64,000 bases of DNA, from the NCBI RefSeq assembly GCF_007431345.1, contig NZ_CP041730.1, positions 1,240,001-1,304,000 on the forward strand, given 5' to 3'. This DNA is from Chitinimonas arctica (GTDB lineage Bacteria; Pseudomonadota; Gammaproteobacteria; Burkholderiales; Chitinimonadaceae). The notes below the pieces were generated by a model. That model was not told the origin of the DNA. It ran no database searches and saw nothing but the letters and a program-made list of their open reading frames with translations. Below are positions 8,957 through 18,324 of the stretch, in pieces. The first letter of the stretch is position 1, and every line of letters starts with the position of its first letter. Made by a program: the position numbers and the translations under genes.

Positions 8957-11486
8957 ATGTGGTTCTTTCGGCATGAGGCAGCAATGCGCGCCTCACTTCC
9001 CTGATAAAGCGGGCATGACTGAACCCGGCCTTTTCGACGATTTGAATGGCTTTGCCCGGATGGCAATTGAGCGCGATGCGGTCTGCCTCGGTAATCTGCT
9101 TGGCGGTGATCACCAGGATAGGAATACCCATCGTATTGGGACTGCTCTGGAGCGCGTCGACTACCTCAAAGCCGCTTACATCCGGCATGACCAGATCCAG
9201 CAGAATCAAGTCAGGTCTCAATCGCTGCGCCAGCGTGATCGCTTCGTCGCCGCCGTAGGCGCGTACGACCGCATAGGCCGGTCCGGGCAGGAAAGCAGCA
9301 ATCAGTTCGACTTCCTTGGGATCGTCGTCGACCACCAGCACCGTGTGGGTGCGCGCCGGGATGGGGTGCAGGCCCAGATCGGCCAGGGCCGCTTTCAATT
9401 GGGCTCGGCTGATCGGCTTTTGCAGTACTGCCGCGGCACCGCCGGCGAGGGCCATATTGCTATCGGACGAACCGGTCATGATCACCACCGGTACATGCGC
9501 CAGCACACTGCTCTCCCGGATTTGGCGGAGAAACTCCCAGCCATTGATGCCGGGCAATTGAAGGTCCAGCGTGATCAGGCTGAGGGCTTGTTGCGGCACC
9601 AAACGCAGGGCCGCCTCGGCGCTCGATGCCCGTAGCACGGTAAAGTCTTCGGCTTCGAGCAGGAGCCGCACCAGATCGGCCGTCTGATCGTGGTCCTCGA
9701 TGACCAGGGCGAAGCGCTCCGTGGCATGGACGGTCGCTATGACCGCGGCTTCGGCAGAGGAAGCCGCGGTATGCGCCAGCGTGCGCAAAGGCAACCAGAC
9801 GGCAAAGCGGGCGCCCTCGCCTTGCGCGCTGGTCACCGCGACCGTACCGCCGTGTAGTTCGGCCAGTTGCTTGACCATCGCCAAACCCAGTCCGGTACCT
9901 TCGAATCGACGCGACAAGCCGCTGTCGATCTGGCTGAAAGCCTGGAACAGTTTCGCCATGTCTTCCGACGAGATGCCGATACCGTTATCGCTGACGCATA
10001 TTTCCAGGAAATCCTGGTAAGTATTTTCGGCTAAGGGAAAGTTATGCACCGGCCAAACACCGGTCAGCGTACCGACCGCGCTTCGCGCAACACGGCGCGC
10101 ATACAAGGTCACTCGCCCCCCGCGCGCGCTGAATTTGACGGCATTGGACAGCAGGTTGTAGACAATCTGCTTGGTCTTGCGCATATCCATCTGGGGCATG
10201 CCCAGATCTTCGCCCGCTTCCAGCTCGAGATGGATACGTTGGCCCGCCGCCCTTTCCCGGACGATGGACAAGCTGTTCAGCAACAGGCTATTCAAGTCGA
10301 CTGCCTCGAGATCCAGCGTCATCATGCCCGCCTCGACCTTGGATAAGTCCAGGATGTCATTGATCAGCGAGAGCAAATGCTGGCCGCTGCTGAATATGTC
10401 GCCTATGTATTCCTGCTGGACGTCGCTCATCTGACCGATCAAGCCGTCCTTGAGCACCTCCGAAAAGCCGATGATGGCATTCAGGGGCGTCCGCAGTTCG
10501 TGCGACATGGTGGCCAGGAACTCCGATTTCATGCGGCTGGCGTGTTCCCAGCCATTCTTCTCTTGCAGCGCCAGCTCAAAGCGCTTGCGCTCGGTCACAT
10601 CGCGCGCGGCCGCGAAGACGCCTTGCAGCTTGCGGTTGCGGTCGTAGAAAGTCGCGGCGTTATAGGACACCGCCGTTTCCGCACCATCCAGGGCCTGGAC
10701 GGTCAGTTCATAGTTGCTTACCTTGTTCTCGGTCAGGACGCGTTTGATGGCGGCGTCGGCGCGGATCGGATCGGTAAAGAAATTACTGCAGGGCGCGCCG
10801 ATCAGCTCGTCGCGGGTCCGCCCGGTCAGCGTCATCATTTGCTGGTTTACATCGCTGATGATGCCTTGCGGATCGGTCGTCATCAGCGCGTCGATATTCG
10901 ATTCGATCAGCGAGCGCGTATAGAACTGTTGGTCGCGCAGCCGCTGGTCAAGCAGCGTGCGGTCCAATTCGACTTGTTTGCGAGCCGTATTGTCGGTACC
11001 GATCAAAAGGTAGCCGATGATGTTGTCGGCCACGTCCCGCAGCGCCGTCACTGAAATCATGGCGGAGAAACGGCTGCCATCCCGACGAACCTTCGTCAGC
11101 TCGTAAATGTCCTCAATCCCACGCGCGGCCTTGTACACCAGCGCCTCGAAACCGGGCGTGATCAGCCGGTCGAATTCCACGCTGAGCGCCGCGGCGCGCG
11201 TGACCAATTCTTGTGGGTCGGAGAATTCCGCAGGGGTAATGAGGTTGATGACATCGGCGGCCGCGTACCCCAGCATGCGCTCGGCACCGATATTGAAAAT
11301 CTGGATGACGCCTTTTTCATCCGTCGCGATACAGGAGAAGTAAGCACTGTTGAAGATGGCGTCCTGCAAGGCACCGGTCTTGACTAGCGTGGCTTGGCGC
11401 TGGAAATCGGCTACACCTTCCTTGCCGGCCGGCTTTTCGCCCAGGTCGGTAACACCATCAGCCACATCGGCAGCGATTGTCAGCAT
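8934..11486 (-). CDS. Hybrid sensor histidine kinase, PAS-PAS-HisKA-HATPase-REC-REC
   Basis: About 850 aa if the ATG at 11486 is used. The frame stays open to a TTG at 11522 and a GTG lies between, and no site has a strong Shine-Dalgarno, so the start is uncertain. Two PAS domains (about 40-170 and 185-300) precede HisKA (His about 329, ATMSHELRTP). HATPase with DNGIGI and GTGLGL follows, then two receivers with Asp about 641 and 764. No transmembrane helix is seen, so it senses a cytoplasmic signal. It is the first gene of the minus-strand signalling cassette. Confidence 0.92.
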   Translation of the reverse strand: MLTIAADVADGVTDLGEKPAGKEGVADFQRQATLVKTGALQDAIFNSAYFSCIATDEKGVIQIFNIGAERMLGYAAADVINLITPAEFSDPQELVTRAAALSVEFDRLITPGFEALVYKAARGIEDIYELTKVRRDGSRFSAMISVTALRDVADNIIGYLLIGTDNTARKQVELDRTLLDQRLRDQQFYTRSLIESNIDALMTTDPQGIISDVNQQMMTLTGRTRDELIGAPCSNFFTDPIRADAAIKRVLTENKVSNYELTVQALDGAETAVSYNAATFYDRNRKLQGVFAAARDVTERKRFELALQEKNGWEHASRMKSEFLATMSHELRTPLNAIIGFSEVLKDGLIGQMSDVQQEYIGDIFSSGQHLLSLINDILDLSKVEAGMMTLDLEAVDLNSLLLNSLSIVRERAAGQRIHLELEAGEDLGMPQMDMRKTKQIVYNLLSNAVKFSARGGRVTLYARRVARSAVGTLTGVWPVHNFPLAENTYQDFLEICVSDNGIGISSEDMAKLFQAFSQIDSGLSRRFEGTGLGLAMVKQLAELHGGTVAVTSAQGEGARFAVWLPLRTLAHTAASSAEAAVIATVHATERFALVIEDHDQTADLVRLLLEAEDFTVLRASSAEAALRLVPQQALSLITLDLQLPGINGWEFLRQIRESSVLAHVPVVIMTGSSDSNMALAGGAAAVLQKPISRAQLKAALADLGLHPIPARTHTVLVVDDDPKEVELIAAFLPGPAYAVVRAYGGDEAITLAQRLRPDLILLDLVMPDVSGFEVVDALQSSPNTMGIPILVITAKQITEADRIALNCHPGKAIQIVEKAGFSHARFIREVRRALLPHAERTTYDQSISD

Positions 11487-11579
11487 GGACCCATCCGTAG
11501 TAAGAGCCACGCGTTCGTTCAATAGCGCGGATGGCCGGGGCCTGGAACAGAATTTTCGTCCCTATGCTCTTATCGCCTG

Positions 11580-12180
11580 ATTGGGCGTGACTGTATGTGC
11601 GACAGCGAACATTGCCCGGGGTAATTTCTTCGATCTGCCGTGTAGGCTCTTGCGGTCATGTGCCTTGGGCGGGTACGGTATCGCCACACTAAAACCAAGC
11701 ATTTATTAGCACTGTTAACAGGTAACCAATAGGGTTTAATCAACCTGACTCAGTCAGCATCCTCCATTACACGATAACTTTTGTTGTTTTTCGAAAGCAT
11801 GTAAAGATTTTCACAATTTAAATAAAACTCTTCAGAGAACCTAAATATCCACAACGACTTCTGGCCGGGATATACCGCATACAAGGACAAGGGCATCAAG
11901 TTAATACGTACTATCAAGAAGAGCCCTGCGGCAGGGCAGCTGTTTTCCAAAATATTTATGGGTATTTGTGGGATCTCTTGCAACCAGAGGCGATTCATGG
12001 CCCAATCCAGTCGGTCCAAAAAGTGCTCACGTAGTTGCCTTTAAGTGCAGACAGGGTTAAAATTTGAATAAGGGCTGAGTGAGTCCACTGGAGATACCGG
12101 ATGGTTAGGTGAATATCTAGCTGTCCTAAGCGCGGTGTAAACGCGCGGCCTACTTGGCGTAGCCCCCCTCAAATTCTGTG
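11580..12180. other. Gene-poor intergenic stretch, partly AT-rich
   Basis: About 600 nt separate the divergent hybrid-kinase cassette and the DUF3800 gene. The part from about 11690 to 11900 is clearly AT-richer than the flanks. A weak 89-codon frame (11750-12019, minus) has no recognisable motif or ribosome site. The stretch must hold the promoters of both flanking units, but I can name no convincing element. Confidence 0.5.
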
Positions 12181-12204
12181 AAATGGCCTCTTGGGAGGCC
12201 ATTT
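12181..12204 (+). promoter_or_regulatory. Hairpin overlapping the ribosome-binding site of the DUF3800 gene
   Basis: AAATGGCCT (12181-12189) and AGGCCATTT (12196-12204) form a perfect 9-bp inverted repeat with the 6-nt loop CTTGGG. The only Shine-Dalgarno candidate, GGGAGG (12193-12198), lies in the loop and 3' arm, 8 nt before ATG 12207. Folding in mRNA would hide it. A short T-run follows the stem, so it could instead act as a weak terminator. Confidence 0.5.
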
Positions 12205-12206
12205 TC

Positions 12207-13016
12207 ATGAGTAAAAAGACTGCTTTTGCCTATCTCGATGAAAGCGGAGACTTAGGCTGGAAGCTCAAGGCACCATATGGAAATGGCGGATCGAGCCGTC
12301 ATTTCGCTATAGCGATCGCCATTGGTCAACAGAACGCGTTTCGTAGATTTGGTAAAATAATTACTCAACTACATAAAGTGCAAAATTGGTCGTCTCCAAA
12401 AGAGAAAAAATGGGGGGCCGTTGGCTCGCAAGCTAGAACTACATTCTGCCAGCTAGCTGCAGTGGAGCTGGCACGAAACGCGGAACTTAAGGTTCTTGTC
12501 GGTGTTTACCATAAGAAAATGGCGCCTGATTTTGTAAGGATACGCGATGTACGGGCAGAATATCCAGACCTCGCTGAAACCGACCTTCTCAAGCTGGAAG
12601 CGAAATACAAAGGTCGCACCCACCTCGTGTACGCCATGATGGTTGCGGAGTTGCTCGCCACTTATCTTCCAAGGGAATTGAACTATTTGAGTTACTGCCC
12701 CGATGATTTGAACGAGGGACAGCGTACACTCGAACAAATTCTCATCTACCGGTTACTCGCATTGGACCGTCGTTCGTTGGAATTAAGCCATGTGAATCGT
12801 GAATCAGCCATGCAGGGAGGGCTTGACTTCGCAGACATGGTTGCCGGTGCGGTATGGGAAAGCTTCGAGAGAAAGGACCGGACCTATATTGATATCCTGG
12901 AGCAGCAAATTGTTGTGCATGAATTCAATGCACCCCCCGCTGATCTTGCTGCCATCAAGTACACCGAACCTTTCAACCAATCCACGGTGCGAATTCCTGC
13001 TGTCCATGTCCCCTGA
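12207..13016 (+). CDS. DUF3800 domain protein
   Basis: 269 aa from ATG 12207, which has GGGAGG 8 nt upstream; an ATG at 12183 would give 8 more residues but has no ribosome site. The N terminus AYLDESGDLG and the later GLDFADMVAGAVW are the typical DUF3800 acidic motifs, placed as in an RNase H-like fold with Asp/Glu metal ligands. DUF3800 genes are common on mobile elements and in defence-associated loci, and their biochemical role is not settled. Base composition is lower in GC than the flanks, which suggests acquisition. Confidence 0.85.
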   Translation: MSKKTAFAYLDESGDLGWKLKAPYGNGGSSRHFAIAIAIGQQNAFRRFGKIITQLHKVQNWSSPKEKKWGAVGSQARTTFCQLAAVELARNAELKVLVGVYHKKMAPDFVRIRDVRAEYPDLAETDLLKLEAKYKGRTHLVYAMMVAELLATYLPRELNYLSYCPDDLNEGQRTLEQILIYRLLALDRRSLELSHVNRESAMQGGLDFADMVAGAVWESFERKDRTYIDILEQQIVVHEFNAPPADLAAIKYTEPFNQSTVRIPAVHVP

Positions 13017-13122
13017 GCAGGTACGGCATTACTACGCCGAGACCAAGCGGTCTTTAGCCCTGATAATAGGGCCGCAACATGGTCAGTGAAGCTCGCTGAC
13101 CTATATGCTGGGAGTAGAACAG

Positions 13123-13674
13123 CTAATCCCCCTGCACCATCCACCGCGCCTGCAACAGCACCAAGCGGGTCTGGCCATCGCGCCGTTGCCGCTCATAAGA
13201 CTCTCGCTCGCGGCGTAGCTTCTTGCGGTTATCGTCGTTGGTTTCCTTGCCCATCAGTTCGCTGAGCCGGTCGATCTCGCGTCCCCAGCGGACCATTTCG
13301 TTTTCCAGGTTGTTGATCTCGCGCTTGAGCTCGTAGCGCGCCCTGCCGCGTTCATATTCGCGGAGAAACGCGCCCTGCAACTCGGGGGCACAGACATTCC
13401 CATAGCTTTGCCCCTCACGGCCGGCGCGATAGCCGCTCTCCGGCGTGCAATAGGCCCGTAGACCGCGTTCCCGGCCATTTGAATACTCGGCCGTATTGGG
13501 TAGCACGCCGGCCTTCTCGCAGGCCTTGGCGTAGTCCCCCAGGCGGCTTTCCCGCCCTTCGCGGCCGTCGCGCTCACCTACTCCATACCAGTCGCCGGTA
13601 CGGCACTCTGCTTCGCTCATCGCGGCGCAGCCGCCCAGCCAAAGGCCGCTCAGCAACAACAGCATCCGTTTCAT
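13123..13674 (-). CDS. DUF2799-type outer-membrane lipoprotein
   Basis: 183 aa from ATG 13674 (MKRMLLLLSG...). A short lipoprotein signal peptide ends in the lipobox LGGC. The mature part carries the repeated GxxxGxxG-type spacing seen in DUF2799 proteins (YGVGERDGREG, GRERGL, GYRAGREG). It is followed by a Glu/Arg-rich coiled-coil C terminus. The frame is open further upstream but has no start site before a signal peptide. Role unknown; probably a periplasm-facing lipoprotein. Confidence 0.8.
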   Translation of the reverse strand: MKRMLLLLSGLWLGGCAAMSEAECRTGDWYGVGERDGREGRESRLGDYAKACEKAGVLPNTAEYSNGRERGLRAYCTPESGYRAGREGQSYGNVCAPELQGAFLREYERGRARYELKREINNLENEMVRWGREIDRLSELMGKETNDDNRKKLRRERESYERQRRDGQTRLVLLQARWMVQGD

Positions 13675-13765
13675 CTTCTTCTCCCTGGTTTTCGGCTGCT
13701 TTAGTCTAGTCGGCACCGCTGAATTCCTACTGAACGCGTGGGTCGGTGCACCGAAAGCGGCGCCG

Positions 13766-13797
13766 AAAAACAAAAAACCCGGCAAGCCGGGCTTTTG
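13766..13797 (-). terminator. Rho-independent terminator of argG (possibly bidirectional)
   Basis: CCCGGC (13778-13783) and GCCGGG (13786-13791) form a tight stem flanked by A-rich sequence on the left and TTTT on the right. Read on the minus strand it lies just after the argG stop (13812) and ends in a U-run. Confidence 0.85.
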
Positions 13798-13811
13798 TTC
13801 TTTTCTTCGCT

Positions 13812-15029
13812 TCAACCGCGCTTGCTGGCTGCAATCCGCATACGCAGGGCATTGAGCTTGATAAAGCCTTCGGCGTCCTTCTGGTTATAAGCGCCGCCGT
13901 CATCGTCGAAGGTCGCAATGGTCTGGTCGAACAAGCTGTCCTTGGAGTCACGGGCCACCACGGTGACGCCGCCTTTGTACAGCTTGACCCGTACCCAACC
14001 ATTGACGCGCTGCTGGGTCTGGTCGATCAAGGCCTGGATCGCGCGGCGTTCCGGGCTCCACCAGTAGCCGTTGTAGATGATTTCGGCGTAGCGCGGCATC
14101 AGGTTGTCCTTCAGATGCGCGACCTCGCGGTCCAGCGTGATCGATTCGATGCCGCGGTGGGCGCGCAGCAGGATGGTGCCGCCAGGGGTTTCGTAGCAGC
14201 CGCGCGACTTCATGCCGACGTAGCGGTTTTCCACCAGATCCAGCCGACCGATGCCATGCTTGCCGCCCAGTTCGTTGAGGCGGGCGAGCAGTTCGTGCGG
14301 CTTCATCCGGATACCGTCGATGGCCACCAGATCGCCCTGTTCAAACTCCAGGTCCAGGTACTGCGCCTGGTCGGGCGCGGCCTCGGGCGATACGGTCCAG
14401 CGCCACATGCTTTCTTCGGCTTCGGCCTTGGGGTCTTCCAGATGGCGGCCTTCGAAGCTGATATGCAGCAGATTGGCGTCCATGGAATAGGGCGCGCCGC
14501 CGGCCTTATGCTTCATTTCGATGGGAATACCGGCCTTTTCGGCATAGCTCAGCAGCTTTTCGCGGCTGAGCAGGTCCCATTCACGCCAAGGCGCGATCAC
14601 CTTGACGCCGGGCTTGAGCGCGTAATAACCCAGCTCGAACCGTACCTGGTCATTGCCCTTGCCGGTGGCGCCGTGGCTGACCGCTTCGGCACCGGTGGCG
14701 TTGGCGATCTCGATCTGGCGCTTGGCGATCAGCGGCCGGGCGATGGAGGTACCCAACAGGTATTCGCCTTCGTAGACGGTGTTGGCGCGAAACATGGGGA
14801 ACACGAAATCGCGCACGAACTCTTCGCGCAGATCGTCGATATAGATGTTCTCGGGTTTGATCCCCATCTTGATCGCCTTGGCGCGGGCTGGTTCCAGCTC
14901 CTCGCCCTGGCCGATATCGGCGGTAAAGGTCACGACTTCGGTCTGGTAGGTGTCTTGCAACCACTTGAGGATCACGGAGGTATCGAGGCCCCCGGAGTAG
15001 GCGAGGACAACTTTCTTGATATCGGACAT
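13812..15029 (-). CDS. argG: Argininosuccinate synthase
   Basis: 405 aa, full length. The ATP-binding loop AYSGGLDTS sits near residue 10, with [15 protein letters not shown] and GRHLEDP segments typical of ArgG. It joins citrulline and aspartate with ATP to give argininosuccinate, the penultimate arginine step. It is the last gene of an argF / tautomerase-like / argG run with a 15-nt gap upstream and a strong terminator downstream. Confidence 0.97.
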   Translation of the reverse strand: MSDIKKVVLAYSGGLDTSVILKWLQDTYQTEVVTFTADIGQGEELEPARAKAIKMGIKPENIYIDDLREEFVRDFVFPMFRANTVYEGEYLLGTSIARPLIAKRQIEIANATGAEAVSHGATGKGNDQVRFELGYYALKPGVKVIAPWREWDLLSREKLLSYAEKAGIPIEMKHKAGGAPYSMDANLLHISFEGRHLEDPKAEAEESMWRWTVSPEAAPDQAQYLDLEFEQGDLVAIDGIRMKPHELLARLNELGGKHGIGRLDLVENRYVGMKSRGCYETPGGTILLRAHRGIESITLDREVAHLKDNLMPRYAEIIYNGYWWSPERRAIQALIDQTQQRVNGWVRVKLYKGGVTVVARDSKDSLFDQTIATFDDDGGAYNQKDAEGFIKLNALRMRIAASKRG

Positions 15030-15044
15030 GGCGCTTCCTGCGGA

Positions 15045-15428
15045 TCAATAGGAAAGAGAGGGAGAAACGATCTTGGCGTAGCAGTCGCGACGGATATCGA
15101 TCACTTCAAAACAGAGTTGGCACGCCTGCTCGGCCAGCGAGCGGGCAAAATAGGCGGCGACGATGAGCTGCAGCGCAGCCGATAATCGTCGCTTGTATTC
15201 GGTGTCGCGCGTGTCGGATTCGAGCAAATAGGCCTTGAGATGGACAAAGGCATGGCTGGCATCGCCGTCACCCAGGCGCCAGTCGCTCAGGCCGATGGCG
15301 CGGCTTTTGATATCGATAAGGCGAATATCGCCCATTTCCACCATTGCGCTGTGCAATTCGGCGAACAGACCTTGGAAATCAACCGGCTGCGGCAACGGTT
15401 GGCTGTACTCAAGCACGATATGCGGCAC
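15045..15428 (-). CDS. Tautomerase-superfamily protein (5-carboxymethyl-2-hydroxymuconate isomerase-like)
   Basis: 127 aa from GTG 15428, with AAGGAG 8 nt upstream; a TTG two codons earlier is too close to that site. The start gives Met-Pro-His-Ile-Val-Leu-Glu-Tyr, the usual N terminus of CHMI-type enzymes, in which Pro becomes the catalytic N-terminal base after Met removal. No aromatic-degradation genes are nearby; it sits between argF and argG. The physiological substrate is therefore open. Confidence 0.8.
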   Translation of the reverse strand: MPHIVLEYSQPLPQPVDFQGLFAELHSAMVEMGDIRLIDIKSRAIGLSDWRLGDGDASHAFVHLKAYLLESDTRDTEYKRRLSAALQLIVAAYFARSLAEQACQLCFEVIDIRRDCYAKIVSPSLSY

Positions 15429-15459
15429 GATCAACGCTCCTTAACAATTGGGCCGGACA

Positions 15460-16377
15460 TTATTCCACCACCTTGCCCAGCAGCAGGAATTCGATCAGCG
15501 CCTTTTGGGTATGCATGCGGTTCTCTGCTTCGTCCCAAACAATGGACTGCGGACCGTCCAATACCTCCGGATCGACTTCTTCGCCACGGTGGGCCGGCAG
15601 GCAATGCATAAAGACCGCATCCTTGGAGGCCAGCTTCATCAGGTCGGCACTTACCTTGTAGGCCAGGAAATCCACCCGTCGCTGCAAGCTTTCACGCTCA
15701 TACCCCATGGAGACGCAGACGTCGGTGGCGACGATATCGGCGCCTTCCACCGCCTCGCGCGGGTCGTGGGTCTGCTCGAAGTGCGCGGAACCGTAGTCGA
15801 TGCCGTCCAGCACCTTCATTTCATAACCCTTGGGGCAAGCCAACCTGAGCTTGAAATCGAAAATCCGGGCGGCTTGCAGCCAGGTACGCGAGATATTGTT
15901 GGAATCGCCCACCCAGGCCACGGTACGGCCCTCGATGGATCCGCGCTGCTCGATAAAGGTGAAGATATCCGCCAGGGTCTGGCAGGGGTGGTATTCATTG
16001 GTCAGTCCGTTGATGACCGGCGCCTGCGAATAGGCGGCGAAGGTATCGGCAATGGTCTGCTCGTACGTGCGCAGCATCACGATATCGCACATGCGGCCGA
16101 TCACCCGCGCGACATCCTCGATGGGTTCGCCGCGGCCCAGCTGGGTATCCTTGGAGGCCAGGAACATGGCGTGGCCGCCCAGCTGGTTCATACCTGCTTC
16201 GAACGACACCCGGGTGCGGGTGGAGCTTTTCTCGAAGATCATCGCCAGCGTCTTGCCCACCAGCGGCTGGTATACCTCCCCTCGGCGCAGGCGTTCCTTC
16301 AGCACGCGGCTACGTGCGAACAGATGTTCGTATTCTTCGCGGGTGAAGTCGGTGAACTGCAGGAAATGCCTGGCCAT
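15460..16377 (-). CDS. argF: Ornithine carbamoyltransferase
   Basis: 305 aa from ATG 16377 (MARHFLQF); the frame is open 21 codons further upstream without support. Carbamoyl-phosphate motif SSTRTR, ornithine-side HPCQ and the HCLP loop are all present. It converts ornithine and carbamoyl phosphate to citrulline, feeding ArgG two genes downstream. The spacing of 31 nt to the tautomerase-like gene suggests one transcript. Confidence 0.96.
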   Translation of the reverse strand: MARHFLQFTDFTREEYEHLFARSRVLKERLRRGEVYQPLVGKTLAMIFEKSSTRTRVSFEAGMNQLGGHAMFLASKDTQLGRGEPIEDVARVIGRMCDIVMLRTYEQTIADTFAAYSQAPVINGLTNEYHPCQTLADIFTFIEQRGSIEGRTVAWVGDSNNISRTWLQAARIFDFKLRLACPKGYEMKVLDGIDYGSAHFEQTHDPREAVEGADIVATDVCVSMGYERESLQRRVDFLAYKVSADLMKLASKDAVFMHCLPAHRGEEVDPEVLDGPQSIVWDEAENRMHTQKALIEFLLLGKVVE

Positions 16378-16495
16378 CGTGCTGCCTCTTGTGCGTCGCG
16401 GAAAGGTTCGAGCTTCTCCGAGCGCTAGGGGTATGGTCAAGCAGGATTTTCGCCAATGCGACGTCTATTTATATCCAGGCGACATTTTTCAGCCG

Positions 16496-18304
16496 CTACT
16501 CGGCCGAAAAGATCCGGTCGCGGCCACCCGCCTTGGCCCGGTAGAGGGCGGCATCGGCCGCGGCCAACAAGGCCTCCGGGCTATTTCCGTGAGCAGGATA
16601 CTCGGCGACACCGGCGGAGAAACTGAGGCAATCCAGGCGGCGGCCGGCCATTTCGATCACCAGCAGGTGAAAACGCTCCAGCAGCTCGCGTACCCGGCTC
16701 AGGGCCAGCTCGATGCCGATATCGGACAGCACCAGGCAAAATTCCTCGCCCCCGAAGCGGCAGGCGAAATCGGAACCGCGGATATTGCTACCCAGCATGC
16801 CGGCCAATTCGATCAGTACCCGGTCACCCATGGGATGGCCAAACCGGTCGTTCACCGCCTTGAAATGATCCAGGTCGATCAGCACCACGCAGACCGGGTA
16901 GTGCCGACGCTCGGCAAGCTTGATCTCGTTGCCCAGTTCTTCCTGCAGGTAGCGCCGGTTGTAAAGATCGGTCAAGGGATCGCGGATGGCTTGCTCGCGC
17001 AGCTTGGTTTGGAGGTGCTCGATCTCATCCATCTTGGCGGCAAGTTGGCGATTCAACAGCTCCAGCTCGGATCGCGCCCGCTCGGCCTCGGCCTGTTTCA
17101 GCAGTGCGAAGTCGCGCTCGCGCTCGGCCTCGGCCAATTCGCTTTGGATGCGGGTGATCTGGGTACGCGCACGGGCGGCGCTGCCCAGAGACCGCTCGTA
17201 GAGCTGCTGATGTTGCTCCAGGTGTTGATATGCCTCGTTCCACTGGCCTAGGTCGGCATGGGCGCGGGCCAGCTCCCGGGCGATCTGCACCGGATAGTAG
17301 GGGTCCTGCAGATTGCCCAGCCGCGCCGAGGCCTCCTGCAAGGCCTGCAGCGATTCGATCGGCTTGCCGAGACCGCGCTCGACCAAGCCGCGTACCCAGT
17401 GGCAGTGGGCCACTACCCGCAACTCACCCGACGCTTCGGCTGCCAGCAAGGCACGGTCGCACATATCGCGGGCGGCATCCCATTGGCCGTGGGCGGTATA
17501 GGTATGCGCGGCGATGGCCTGGAAAAAGGCTGCATCGGCCTTGCCTATGCGCACTTCCCCGCGCTCCAGTTCGAGATAGGGCTGGATGGTCTCGTAGGCC
17601 GCTTCATGCGCACCGATGGCCAGCTGACACATGGCCAGGTTGCTGGCCACCAGCGGCGCCAAGGCAGCGAGGCGGGATTTCGCCACCATGGCGTCGGCTT
17701 CGATCAGGAAGCGGATGGCATCCTCGTAATTGCCTGCCCCGTGCTGGGTATCGCCCAGATTGGACAGCACCAGGGCCAGGTGGTCGGGCGAGTCGAGTTG
17801 CCGGGCGGCCGCCAGCGCCTGGTAGAAGTGGCGCATGCCCTCATCCAGCATACCGGCTTCGGCACTGGCGGCGCCCAGGGCGTTGCGGACCACGAAGACA
17901 TCAACCTGCTCGGCCTCCTCCAGCTGCGGGACAAAGCCGATCAGCTCTGCATAGGCTTCGCTGGAATGCCCGGTCCAGGACAGGATCACCGATACGCCGA
18001 ATCCGGCCCGCAACTGCCCCCGGCTGTCGTTTCTGGCGGCGAAGAATTTCTTCAGGACCTGAAATTCATCGCGCGCGAATTCCTGATCGCCATGGCGCAT
18101 CTCGAAGCAGGCAATGGAGACCCGCGCATAGGCTTCGCCCAGCGTATCCCCCTGCTCGCGGGCCAGGGCCGCGGCCCGTTCCGCCAGCGCACGCGCGCCG
18201 GCCGGATCGCCGTATTGGAGATGCCAGGCATCGGCATTCAGTGTCGCCACATTCATGCCTGCCATGCTTTCTCCCAGCAGGGGAGCTTGTGCATCAGGAG
18301 TCAT
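16496..18304 (-). CDS. TPR-domain diguanylate cyclase
   Basis: 602 aa. Residues about 15-400 are helical TPR-like repeats without membrane segments, then a coiled-coil linker (about 400-440). The GGDEF domain has GGEEF at 518-522 and an RGSD inhibitory I-site five residues before it. It should make c-di-GMP in the cytoplasm with product inhibition, the TPR part acting as a sensor or docking surface. It starts 20 nt after the decarboxylase stop and is probably co-transcribed with it. Confidence 0.92.
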   Translation of the reverse strand: MTPDAQAPLLGESMAGMNVATLNADAWHLQYGDPAGARALAERAAALAREQGDTLGEAYARVSIACFEMRHGDQEFARDEFQVLKKFFAARNDSRGQLRAGFGVSVILSWTGHSSEAYAELIGFVPQLEEAEQVDVFVVRNALGAASAEAGMLDEGMRHFYQALAAARQLDSPDHLALVLSNLGDTQHGAGNYEDAIRFLIEADAMVAKSRLAALAPLVASNLAMCQLAIGAHEAAYETIQPYLELERGEVRIGKADAAFFQAIAAHTYTAHGQWDAARDMCDRALLAAEASGELRVVAHCHWVRGLVERGLGKPIESLQALQEASARLGNLQDPYYPVQIARELARAHADLGQWNEAYQHLEQHQQLYERSLGSAARARTQITRIQSELAEAERERDFALLKQAEAERARSELELLNRQLAAKMDEIEHLQTKLREQAIRDPLTDLYNRRYLQEELGNEIKLAERRHYPVCVVLIDLDHFKAVNDRFGHPMGDRVLIELAGMLGSNIRGSDFACRFGGEEFCLVLSDIGIELALSRVRELLERFHLLVIEMAGRRLDCLSFSAGVAEYPAHGNSPEALLAAADAALYRAKAGGRDRIFSAE

Positions 18305-18324
18305 AAGGAATCAGCATGCGCGCA

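Noticed and set aside
11750..12019. 89-codon minus-strand frame in the AT-rich gap
   Set aside because: No motif, no ribosome site, and chance frames of this length are common in the window.
13746..15185. 479-codon plus-strand frame opposite argG
   Set aside because: Shadow frame of a conserved gene on the other strand; no homologous features.
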